Shown here one piece after another: positions 36,701 to 46,632 of a stretch of DNA of 64,000 nt. Both the position numbers and the translations under genes were made by a program. Origin of the DNA: Sanguinoderma infundibulare (taxonomy: Eukaryota; Basidiomycota; Agaricomycetes; Polyporales; Polyporaceae). Location: the NCBI GenBank assembly GCA_032821775.1, contig JAVLRN010000002.1:3782001-3846000 (forward strand), read 5' to 3'. The notes beneath the pieces were generated by a model that saw only the letters and a list, made by a program, of their open reading frames with translations, made no database searches and was not told where the DNA came from. Positions within the stretch are counted from its first letter, which is position 1. Every line of letters starts with the position of its first letter.

Positions 36701-36892
36701 CTGGAGAAGCTTCAGAGCATCACAGGAATCAATCATCTCTTGTGCCGTGATACAAGTACGTTATGGCATTTTGCGAGGTATGGCATTTGTAATACCTAGC
36801 AAAATGCCGTAACATACTTGTATCGGCACAAGAGACGAAATTGCTTCGACACGACCGCCCTGATCCCTGTGATGCTCCGAAGCTTCTCCAGC
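36701..36892. repeat. Foldback inverted repeat
   Basis: 36701-36782 (CTGGAGAAGCTTCAGAGCAT... to CATTTTGCGAGGTAT) is mirrored by 36791-36892 on the other strand, with about 90% identity in matched blocks and an extra insertion of some 20-30 bases in the right arm. The central stem around TTTTGC is separated by about eight bases. It could be an inverted duplication or the remnant of a foldback element. Confidence 0.75.
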
Positions 36893-38186
36893 TCCCAGTC
36901 CGCATAGTCCAACATTTATGATGGCCACACTCCCGGAGACCAGGCCCTGGAGGAAGACGGCGGAAGACACGGGGAGGGTGGTGAACTTGGTCGCAAGGAG
37001 GGTAGAGGTAACCCGGTGGAGTTTTCCTGTCCTGTATGTTGCCGGCGTGGAAGACTGCTTGTGCAGCGGGCCTTCTTCACGGAACCGGTGTTGAACTGAC
37101 GACCCGCTGAATGGTTTCATGACTTGAACATGAGGGTCGGATTCGTCTTCAGGTAGAGATCTCGATGTGTCTGGCACTCTACCGGGCGGCGACTGACAAT
37201 TGGCGCCATGTCGTTTGTTCCTGTTCATCGCAATGTCGATTTAACACTGAACACGGTTTTTATGCGGCCACCCATCGCAGTTCAGGCCCAGCTCTACGTG
37301 TCCTACGCGTATCGCAAGTAATAACGTCGTGCACCCTCGTGCACGCGGGACTGCGGAGGCTTGTTGTGGGCAACGTTTGAAAGATCTCAAGACCTTCGTA
37401 GGTACGCAGACCGTCTGCGATCATCATGGCGTCCAGAATGCTAAACCCAACGCAATGGCATAGATGTCAGCATAGTATCCCCGAAGATGGGCCTCGACGA
37501 CCTGTTCGCCAACGTGGACGTTTTCCCTCATGCATATTGCAGATGCCAATGGCAAGCGTTGATCCGACCCACGTGGCGTGCAGATATACCCCTGACTGAA
37601 GGAAACCCAGGTTGTCTGCAAACTGCTTGTATCAACTTCGAGGCTTATTCGGCGCATTTCATGTCTCAGACATGCGGATGGAAGGTGTGTCATTGGGGGT
37701 CGGGACGGTTCTGGCAGACTCTCCTATATTAATTACTATCCGATTTTAGTGTGACAGGTTTGGAGAAGAGAGTGCTGCATCGCTCTGCTTACCAGTCGCG
37801 ATTCTCGACTTGCTGTACACACTATGAAGCATTTCGTATGTGGTCGCTCTTCTGAGGCGCCGTCTTCACTACCGCGACCATCCCGCCCGAGTGTATGTCA
37901 TAGACGCCCCGGGTCCTCGACTCCTCATCCGTCGCCACGCCTGCCTAGACGAGCTCTCGGTCCCTCTTTCTTCAAGTTGCAAGCCGGCAGTGCTCCTGAC
38001 ATGCTTCCATTGATTCTATTGAACTTTGTAGTCATACCCGTGACATTCGGGTCAGATGTGCGTCATCCTCGGAGACGTGGGAGGTGTGTTGGTCCCTTAT
38101 AGCCGTCTCGATCGCGCCACGGGGACTAAAGTCCTCTGTGCTCTTCTACCCTCAACTGATAGTCTTGTTAGCCTGCAGGAACAGTC
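36893..38186. other. Gene-poor interval
   Basis: About 1.3 kb between the foldback repeat and P450 copy B. Short ORFs only, none with a recognisable domain. Confidence 0.5.
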
Positions 38187-40631
38187 ATGACCGCTCTCCT
38201 GCTGGAAGCCGCCGTAATCTGCGCGGTAACGTGGTTCCTATGGAAGTCTCTCTGGCAGTTATTTGCCGCCAAGTCCCCTCTCGACAACCTCCCAGGGCCC
38301 CCTGCCCAGTCATTCCTTTTCGGTGAGATGTCCTGTTTCCCTGATTCTGAAACGACGCTGAGACCTGTCGGCGCAGGTCACATTCGCCAGTTGTTGAATT
38401 TGAATGCCTGGGATTTCCTGAAGAGCTTGGAGTCGTACGACGGTATCGCGAAGCTGCATGGCCCTCTCGGTGTACGCGATGCACTCCATCAATTTTGGAG
38501 ATCCTCTGACCTTCTGTTCGTTGTAGAGCCGAATGCTATACGTCTGGGACCCTACCGCATTGAATAGCATCATCGTCAAAGATCAGCACATCTACGAGGA
38601 AGACAGTGTCACCATTAAGCACGCTGCCTTCGTGTTGCTCGGTCTGTCGCCAAGGCTGATCATGCCTTTTAGGTTTACCTTGAATACCTTCGGACCGGGA
38701 CTCCTCTCCACGGTCGGTGAGCAGCTCAATTCGCATCGTGACCTCGCTCCGCGGCGCTCACGTTTGCCTCCACAGGCGATCGCCACCGCAAGCAACGCAA
38801 GATGCTCAACCCCGTCTTCTCCAACGCCCACATGCGGCGCATGATTCCGATTTTTACAGACGTCGGTCACAAGGTAGTACTTGTGCCTCCGGAGTGGTTG
38901 ATGACGAACTTCGAGAGGATCGCTCATATGTTGGCGAGGGTCGCAGTTGCAGAAAGCGATCGAGTCGCGTGTTGGCGAAAGCGGAGATCTCGTCGAGCTC
39001 GACATGCTCGCCTGGATGGGCCGGACAGCCCTTGAACTCATCGGTCAAGCCGGCCTGGGTTACTCGTTCGACCCCCTGGACGCGGACAAGCCTGACGACT
39101 TCGCGACCGCCGTGAAGGCCTTCTCGTGCGTCCAACATTCTGATCTGCCTCACCTGGCACCACGCTCACTCTTGCTCTCCGTCTACCAGGCCAGCCATCA
39201 TAAACGTCGTTTCGCTGTTCTTCCTTCTTCCGTTTGTGGCAGAGCTCGGAACACCTGCGTTCCGCCGATGGGTCGTCGGCATGTTCCCGCACAAGGGCGT
39301 GCAGCAGCTCAAATCGATCGTCGACCGCCTGCACGAGCGGTCTGCCGAGATCTACCGGGCGAAGAAACGCGCGCTGGAGGGAGACGACGCGCTGGCGCAG
39401 CAGGTCGGCGAAGGGAAGGACCTCATGAGCATCCTCCGTAAGTCGGAAGCATGGCATCTGTAAATCCATGAAAACTGACTCCACGGCGTGCAGTGAGGGA
39501 GAACATGGCGGCGGAGGAGGCGGACAGGCTGCCCGAGGAGGAGCTTATCGCGCAAATGTCGTAAGCGGCTCCGCCGGTCGGCTCTCTTAGATGGAAACTG
39601 ACCTTTTCCGTGTCGAGAACGTTCATCTTCGCGGCGATGGACACCACCTCAAACGCGCTTTCCGCAACCCTGTTCTCGTTGTGTCAGCACCCGGAAGTCC
39701 AGGAGAAGCTGCGCAACGAGATAATGGAGGCGTCGAAGGGGGGCGAAGACTTTGGATACGACGACGATGTGGTCTCCCTCCCTTATCTCGATGCTGTGTG
39801 CCGCGAAACTTTGCGTTTGTGAGCGCCATTTCTACTACGCCGCGGTGTCCATCCGTGGTTGACATCGTCGTGCCTGCAGGTACACGCCCGCCACACAGGT
39901 GTTCAGAGAGCAAGTGATCTGTATCCCGCCATGTTTCCATCGAATTGACATTGTTTTATGCACAGGACTCGTGAAGACATCATCTTGCCCTTGTCGCGGC
40001 CTATCCGGGGCGTAGACGGCACGGTAATGCACGAGGTCTTCGTCCCGAAGGACACGGGTGTCGCCATCGGAATCCTTGCGTCAAACCGCAACAAGGCCGT
40101 CTGGGGCGCGGACGCGGAAGAGTGGAAGCCCGAGCGGTGGCTGTCCCCTCTGCCCGACAGCGTCAGCGAGGCCCGCGTCCCCGGGATCCACTCGAACCTG
40201 TACGTCCAGTCGGCAACATGAGCTTGGAGCCCGCTTCAGCATGCTCATCGCACTGCTTCCAGAATGACGTTCCTTGGAGGCGGTCGTGCATGCATGTACG
40301 TCGCTTCGGCTTCGAAGCCCTTCAAGTTGACGACGATCACTTATGCGCTCTTCGCTTTTTTCAGCGGCTTCAAGTTCGCGCAGCTTGAAATGAGTGAGTG
40401 TCCATCTATACGTCCGGCTCGCAATCGCCTTTGTCCGGCAGTCACCAATGAGAAAACGTCGCAGAGGTCGTCCTATGTCTCCTCCTGTCCAAGTTCACCT
40501 TTGCCTTATCCGACAAGAAGATCACCTGGAAATCGGGTCCCGTCCGCTTCCCGGTGGTCGGCGACAGCACGAAGCCATGTATGCCGATGAAGGTCGGACT
40601 CTACAAGGGCATTGACCCTACCCCTGCGTAG
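38187..40631 (+). CDS. Cytochrome P450 monooxygenase, copy B (complete)
   Basis: A full paralogue of copy A with matching exon layout. The start at 38187 gives a membrane anchor and LPGPP hinge. After splicing: the RKMLNPVF C-helix region, LGYSFDPLDADKPDDF, LMSIL, the I-helix AAMDTTSNA (39618-39650), ETLR (39806-39817), KPERWL (40126-40143) and the haem loop FLGGGRACIG, split by the intron at about 40297-40365. The C-terminus is read through to the stop at 40629-40631. Two introns appear to use GC donors: GCACGC at about 38617 (copy A has GTACGC there) and GCAAGT at about 39911 (copy A has GTAAGT). I see no frame break, so it is likely functional. About 500 residues, usual for the family. Confidence 0.93.
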
Positions 40632-40853
40632 GGATTCTCCCTCGCTAACAGGTTACCTTTTCTATAACACACTTCCCCAATCCTCTATGTCAAACATGCA
40701 CGCACAGAAACTGGTCAGACAGTCAAATATACGTGTCGGATGCAAGCCGTGTATTACAAAACCATTGGAGCTCGTTGGAGCAATTCCTCCATCACGCCAG
40801 CGCGGAGCTGGATCTGCGACAATCCCAGGAATTCGCTCATCAACAAAGCATGT

Positions 40854-42725
40854 TCAAAATGATACCTCAAATAAACTCACCAAGCCTGTATCAGAGTTAT
40901 TTGCTTCGAAGCCATGGTCCTTGTTCACATGTTTCGCCTTTCGGCCGCCCAACGCCTGGTCCTCCGGGGCCGTCACCGTCATGTCGGTGCGCGCTGAGAG
41001 CTTCGTTGCGTTCGAGTGTGGGTCCTCTTTCCGCCGGGCTCGTAACTCCGCCATCGGAAAGAGGTCGAGAAGCACGTATCTCGTGCGTTTGATGGGGTCT
41101 TCCAAACAGACCGTGTCCCATAGATAGCAGATGTCGTAGAGCATCGACCGGTGGGCGACAACCTGGCTTCGTGTCAGGCCGGAGAGCTGCAGTCTCACAC
41201 CAGGGAGACTTCGGAAGCCTCGCCGATTCCACGCCAGCCCCGCACCGAGGATATACCTCAACAAGGGGTGCAGCCCTAAAGAGTTGCTTGGAGACTCCGT
41301 GCGTACGGTGAGGTGCGGGATTCTACACTCCGATGGCGAGACTTCCTTTAAAAGGTCTTCGAGTGCATTGAAGAACAAAGAGGCGGCGTTGAGTGGGAAT
41401 GTGAACCCAATACGTCGCAGGTTTGGGAACGTGTAGAGCGGCGTCCAGTAGTTGGAAGGAGGAGAGGGAGTTTCAGCGTGGGTGATGTGCAGCGACCATA
41501 GTTTGAGCGACGTGGCGGTGGAGACATCACGTAGTGTATCGAGTGCGGTGGAAATGGGCGGGGTAGACCACTCTTGGCCTCTGATACGAAGCAGCAACCG
41601 ACAACGATTGGTGACATCTGGGTCAGGGAAAGGGGCATTATGGGGACGCCTGATATCAGAGAGCTCGAAACCATGCTCCCCTGTAGCGACGACAAAGAAG
41701 TCCTTCGATGGCAGAAAGACGTGGCGAAGGTGTTTCGGGACGATTAAAGGTACACAGCGTGTTGAATCCATCGTGGGGAATACGTAGACCCCGACCCGGA
41801 ATATGACGAGAGCTGGAGCTTCAATCGTATGCAGCAGCGGAGCGATAAATGGGGGAGGGCCTTGGAGGTGAAGTTCCCGCAGGCAGGGTAGGAAACAAGA
41901 TGGAGGCGTTCCACGGAACGTCGCAGGATCGAATGAGCCCGATGGGTAGCTCCAGGATGCCGAATCGGCGGGTATTGCAAGGGATTCGAGCAGAGGAGCG
42001 CTGGATAGGATATTCCTGACATCTTCAACACGCAGAGGATGAGTCTGAAGGTTGTGGAGTTTGATCGTCAGCTTGCGCATTGACGACCAAAACTTCGGCG
42101 CAGTGGGCATCACGATCCGGTGCGTCTCGAACCGACGAACCCGAGGATGCAACGCCTCGGATATCCCCAAGTCAAACCACGGCCCCTCCTTGTGGCGTCG
42201 TGCGTTAGTCGCATCGCCATCCCACCAGCATGGGATCACCCGAACATACTCCACGGCAGGAAGAGGGATCCGAAAGAGTGGTGTAAGAGAGGGAAGATCG
42301 TCCACGGAGAAGTACGGGTTGACCTGTATAGATCGAATTTGGCGGGCCAAGGGGATGAGGAGGGGAATAGCGTTCTGGGCCACCGCAGCGCCACGATTGA
42401 AGAATAAGTCAATGGTGCAGCCCGCTGTCCGTGAGAGACGGTACTGGAGGGATTCAAGGTTGGCCGTGACGCTGATCCGGCGCCATAACCACGGCGACGA
42501 GAGACCAACATTGCGCCAATGCCGACATACGAGCATCAGTGGCACCCACGCCATCCGGGTATTTACCCAACCTTTTGGAAGGCGGGCCGTCGTCGAATTT
42601 GCCCTGATTTCCGCCGATAGCAAAGCGAAGATTGTTGTGAGGAGCTCAGGGAGAAAATGCGTGATGAGAGGCTGCTTGGGAGAGGGGGAGGCGGTTACTT
42701 TCATCGCGATTTCAGGGAGCAGCAT
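40854..42725 (-). CDS. F-box protein, 623 aa
   Basis: A single ORF. An F-box occupies about residues 25-90 (LPELLTTIFALL ... WVPLMLVCRHWRNVGLSSPWLWRRI), the Skp1-binding module that recruits targets to SCF ubiquitin ligases. The remainder is a long leucine-rich, weakly repetitive region (VRKLTIKLHNLQ, CLRELHLQG, LKLWSLHITHAE, FPNLRRIGFTF), typical of basidiomycete F-box/LRR-like families that expand by lineage. It converges on P450 copy B with about 220 bases between the stops. Target unknown. Confidence 0.88.
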   Translation of the reverse strand: MLLPEIAMKVTASPSPKQPLITHFLPELLTTIFALLSAEIRANSTTARLPKGWVNTRMAWVPLMLVCRHWRNVGLSSPWLWRRISVTANLESLQYRLSRTAGCTIDLFFNRGAAVAQNAIPLLIPLARQIRSIQVNPYFSVDDLPSLTPLFRIPLPAVEYVRVIPCWWDGDATNARRHKEGPWFDLGISEALHPRVRRFETHRIVMPTAPKFWSSMRKLTIKLHNLQTHPLRVEDVRNILSSAPLLESLAIPADSASWSYPSGSFDPATFRGTPPSCFLPCLRELHLQGPPPFIAPLLHTIEAPALVIFRVGVYVFPTMDSTRCVPLIVPKHLRHVFLPSKDFFVVATGEHGFELSDIRRPHNAPFPDPDVTNRCRLLLRIRGQEWSTPPISTALDTLRDVSTATSLKLWSLHITHAETPSPPSNYWTPLYTFPNLRRIGFTFPLNAASLFFNALEDLLKEVSPSECRIPHLTVRTESPSNSLGLHPLLRYILGAGLAWNRRGFRSLPGVRLQLSGLTRSQVVAHRSMLYDICYLWDTVCLEDPIKRTRYVLLDLFPMAELRARRKEDPHSNATKLSARTDMTVTAPEDQALGGRKAKHVNKDHGFEANNSDTGLVSLFEVSF

Positions 42726-43348
42726 TGAGAGGACTCACGGGGGGTACGACCTGTTCGTCACCGTGGACTCGCGTAGGACTGGGTGTTATACACAAGTCTT
42801 GCTGCATCTGATAACAACAACCACACGTCAGGATACCAATAGACAGGAGACATAGTAACGAGCCTCGAGGCTGCATACCTTGTTTCTTGCCTACAGAAGT
42901 TGCGACCGGTGGTTGGCAGCGTTAACTTGGTACGGCTGTCGTGCTTTAATGCCATAACGTACTCAGCCTCAATAAAATGGCCTTCAAGTAAGAGCATACC
43001 TTATAGTGTCGTGCAAAGGTCGATATGAGGATGGTGATGGTTGTAGTTCAAGTCGTATAACGTCCAGTGGCTCCAGTTCAGTGGCACGGCGGCTATCAAG
43101 CGATATAGGCGCTCGTGGGTTTGGGGCGCGTGCCGACATTTTGTGGACTCAATGTTCATTGTCATGCAGCCACCTAGGTAAGTTGACATTACTCTGAGCA
43201 TCGTCATTCGCATGTTAAACCACTGTTGTACCTCGATGAAAATCTCATTGATCGCCCGGCTCTCGGAGAGCGGCCGACCGCGACATATCGAAAACAGTAC
43301 TTTCAGAGAGGCACGTGGAGACACCCGCTTGCCTAGGCAAGGAGAAAC
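42726..43348. other. Intergenic interval
   Basis: About 620 bases upstream of the F-box gene. No supported feature. Confidence 0.45.
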
Positions 43349-43584
43349 GGTCGTCCAGCAGGTCGGAGAAGGGCAGGATCTTATGAGCACCCTCTGTACG
43401 TCCGCGGCATGACGCATCCGTAAATCCCTGAGACGCGACTCACAGTGTGCCGCAGCGAGGGAAGACATCGCGGCGGAAGCGGCAGACAGGCGAGGAGGAG
43501 CTCATCATGGTCGCGCAAATGTCGTAAGCAGCACCGCTGGTCGGCTCTCTCAAACGTCAACTGACCTCTTCCGTGTCGAGAATG
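43349..43584 (+). pseudogene. Relic of a third P450 gene
   Basis: About 235 bases aligning with 39389-39626 of P450 copy B: the QQVGEGQDLMST segment, the following intron, the next small exon (EDIAAEAADR-like, with an indel) and the intron leading to GTGTCGAG. The I-helix exon that should follow is missing and the frame is broken. It lies on the same strand as copy B and about 2.7 kb downstream of its end. Confidence 0.82.
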
Positions 43585-43834
43585 ACCGGAACGTCGGGAG
43601 AAGAGAACGACTATGACCCGGCTTCCATATGGGCGTCTCAACGACGTCGAGACTTGGAGCAGGAGGGTTTGCGGGGATAAGTAGTCATGAGCACATAGGG
43701 CAGCAAATACGACCTCTCCCCTTAGGACAAGTGAGTTCCCTGAATCATAGATATTCGATCGTGCTTATTGTGAAGTAGTAGAACGTCTCTTTTATCTGTC
43801 ATAGCACACATCCCGGTGACCGGCCCACTCGCTG

Positions 43835-45589
43835 ATGTCTCGATCTCCAGTTTTTCCCCACCATATCACGGCGGATCAGCTGACTCCAGTCCTCTCGTTA
43901 TGCTTCGATGCTTTGGACAGTGGCATTGAACATTCAAGGGCCGATGACTTGATGAATGTATGTGCCGCGTCTTATAGGTCCCCTCAGACCCCCAGTTGCA
44001 ATCTGCGAACGAACCCCCACCCCTTGACCCGTCCCGTCAGCCGAAGATTGTCGAACTCTCAGTAGGTAACGCGGTCAGCACATCTCTACCCAGCTCACTA
44101 TACTTCTCTAAATGCAGTTACTATCTACGATTTGCGCAAGATGTGGCGAATCGACACCGTTAGCAATCCGAAGAACGCGAAGCTATGGTTCAGCGATGGC
44201 TTGCCTATCAACGATACCCGCGGCGGCTCGGACGTGTCCTGCCGCTTGATCATAGAGGAACAAGGATTCCTCGACATCACAGACGTTGCTATTCGTGGCG
44301 GACACTCTCTGGACTTCAACGGTTCCCTCGCTGCGCTCAATACCCGCTCCGATGTCTCAGGGACGTTGCTCACCGTTTCTCTTATTCTCCCGGGGGACGG
44401 AACGTTCAGCGCAACCAGCACGGTAGCGTATGAGGGTGACCAAAAGGCCTCCGCGACCGTCTCGGCAAAGCTCAAGCCGCTTCCCTTCATTGATCCAACC
44501 GACATCGCGTTCATCGACCAGATGATTTCCGAGAAGGTCATCCCTTACCAGAACATCCCCGAGTCTCCGGGAAAGACAGTGGCAGAGATCACCGCCCTCG
44601 GAAAGCAGCTCTTCCCCTTCTCTCCTTACAGCTTCCAGCTGGCAATGATGGTTTACGACTACACCACCGCGTCCTTCACGCGGCTCGTCTTTTTGAAGAT
44701 CTTCGAGTACACCGGCATCCAGCAGACCCCCTTTCCCCTCGACCAGCCCAGCATCGCCAACATGATCTGGCAGTCAAACTGGCAGACCTACACCCCAAAG
44801 GACGCCGACTACATGCGCTCCTTCCTCATGGTCCCCGGCGACTCGCTCGCCAACGTCGAGGCGCAGCTCGTGCAGGTATCGCAGCGCCTCCACCAGCTCG
44901 CGACCATCCAGAACCGCCTCCTCGCGTCCGCATTCCGCTCCGTGCCGCGCACGCCCGTCCTTGCCAAGCCGCATCTCTTCAGCGGCCAAGTGGACATCTA
45001 TCAGCTGGGCATGGACCGCTTCGGGATCGAGCTCCTGGAGTGCCCGCTGAACGCGGGGCCCGTCGACACCACGCTCCTCGTGCCGTTCGCCAGCGCGACG
45101 GCGAGCTTCGTTGAGCCCGGGCGGGTCGTGACGACGAAGGCGGTGTGGAGCTTCACGGACTCGCTCCAGGACGCGATGCACTACTCGAACGGGCTCGTCC
45201 TCGTCGCGAACATCCCGGACGACGACTGGGTGTGGGACGCCGCGAGCTACATCACGCCGCTGTCGGACGACCCGGCGAAGACGGAGTACACGTTCGCGCC
45301 TGGGACCGCGTTCGTCGTGCAGTCCGTGTACGACGCGACGGTCCAGGGCAAGGGTGTCGTCGTCATCAATTTGCAGCCTGTGCCGGAGTCGGTGACGCTG
45401 CAGCAGGCGACCAGGATGGGCGCGACTGAGGCGCGCTTGGGGCCGATGTCGCGGGACGAGTTCGTGAGGGCCGCGGAGGCGTACTCTCCTCACCTAGAGA
45501 TGAAAGCGGCCGAAGTTGGTGGAGCCAGGAAGGTTCACCATAAGACCCGCGGGAGGTGGTGCCGTTGCATGGAGGCGGTCACGGGCTGA
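43835..45589 (+). CDS. Hypothetical protein with weak ADP-ribosyltransferase-like C-terminal region
   Basis: The main exon runs from about 44117 to 45589. An upstream exon (ending PKIVELSV) joins it across a roughly 50-base intron to give VELSVVTIYDLRKMWRIDTV in frame. The true start is probably at or near the ATG at 43835, but that join is not clean. No signal peptide. The middle has ITALGKQLFPFSPYSFQLAMM and NMIWQSNWQTYTP. The last 150 residues follow the order of ART folds: HLFSGQ, then WSFTDSLQDAMHYSNGLVLVANI, then TPLSDDPAKTEYTFAPGTAFVV. The conserved Arg and the first acidic residue of the ExE motif are not visible, so activity is doubtful. I recognise no precise family. Confidence 0.75.
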
Positions 45590-46632
45590 GTGTCAGACCG
45601 GTGAAATCAGTCTGCACGGAGAAGATTGGCTGTACATCAGAAAGGCTCTATAGCCATAGTATCAACATGTCACTGGCCCCTGTGTACATCATCCGTCTGC
45701 TACCAGTAGTAGTGATCAATTTCCACAGAAACGTCTTCCAGGGAAGAGATTTCCCGGCTGAGCTTCAACACGAACGCTTTCACATCGAAGTATTCCTCCA
45801 TAGCGGGGCTACGTGACTCCCCCCGTATCATTTTCTCCTCCGTTGAGACGTGACGCGACAAGCCTAACCTAAGACGTCGGAGGCCCCGAGGAAAGTCCCG
45901 CCAGTGCAGCCGCGAATGCATCCTGAAATAACTGAAAGTCAGCGACCATCGCCCCAACGCAAACGAGGGACACATGCCACTGAATGCTCACTTATTGTCA
46001 TCGTACACAGACCTTGCGGCATACATAGTCAAAGACGAAAACCCACGAGTCCCATTTCAGCATCTTGCGCTGCCTCCCACGATCGCCTGAAGGCGTCATT
46101 GATAAGTAAATGGGACGCTACTGCTGCGTCATGAAAGTCCGTGGACGCCGACCTCTGCACCTACCGAACGCAGCCAGACGCAAGGGGCGCCGTCAGTAAG
46201 TCCATTAGATTGGTTCATCTTCAGACGAACCTTGCTTAGATATGAGAGAAGACGGCAAGCCCCGGCCGTGCACGCCATTCTTCTCGCTTTCTATTTAGAG
46301 TGACTGGCTTGCACGAATGGCACTGAGGCCGACTGCCAGTTGATTCTACACCAGCAGAAAACCGTTCACACCTATACCGAAGCGGATGGAGGCGCATATT
46401 TCGGAAGAGCCACGTCGGACGATCTTTCTAGTTTCACTCGGACCACCCCTGGCGGATGTTAAGAAAAAGCAGTTTGAGCACTCGCAGCCAACAAGGCTCG
46501 ACCAAGTCCACGTCGTGTCAAGCACCCTAACGTTGTCCGTGCGCAAACAAAGTGTAAGTACAATGTTTTGGACCCAGAGTCCGAAGTGTCCCAACAGTAC
46601 ATGAATCCAGTGTAATAAAAAAACTCACCACA
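45590..46632. other. Interval with a possible orphan exon
   Basis: About 1 kb. A minus-strand ORF (45700-45975) ends YFDVKAFVLKLSREISSLEDVSVEIDHYYW, which has the look of the C-terminal end of an F-box-type protein. No upstream F-box can be assembled. It may be a relic of the neighbouring F-box family. Confidence 0.35.

Noticed and set aside
36761..37228. Minus-strand ORF of 155 codons as a gene
   Set aside because: Overlaps the foldback repeat and has no domain or splice context. Possibly chance or an old relic.
43835..45589. Lipoxygenase
   Set aside because: First impression from some middle segments. The iron/manganese-binding His pattern is absent.
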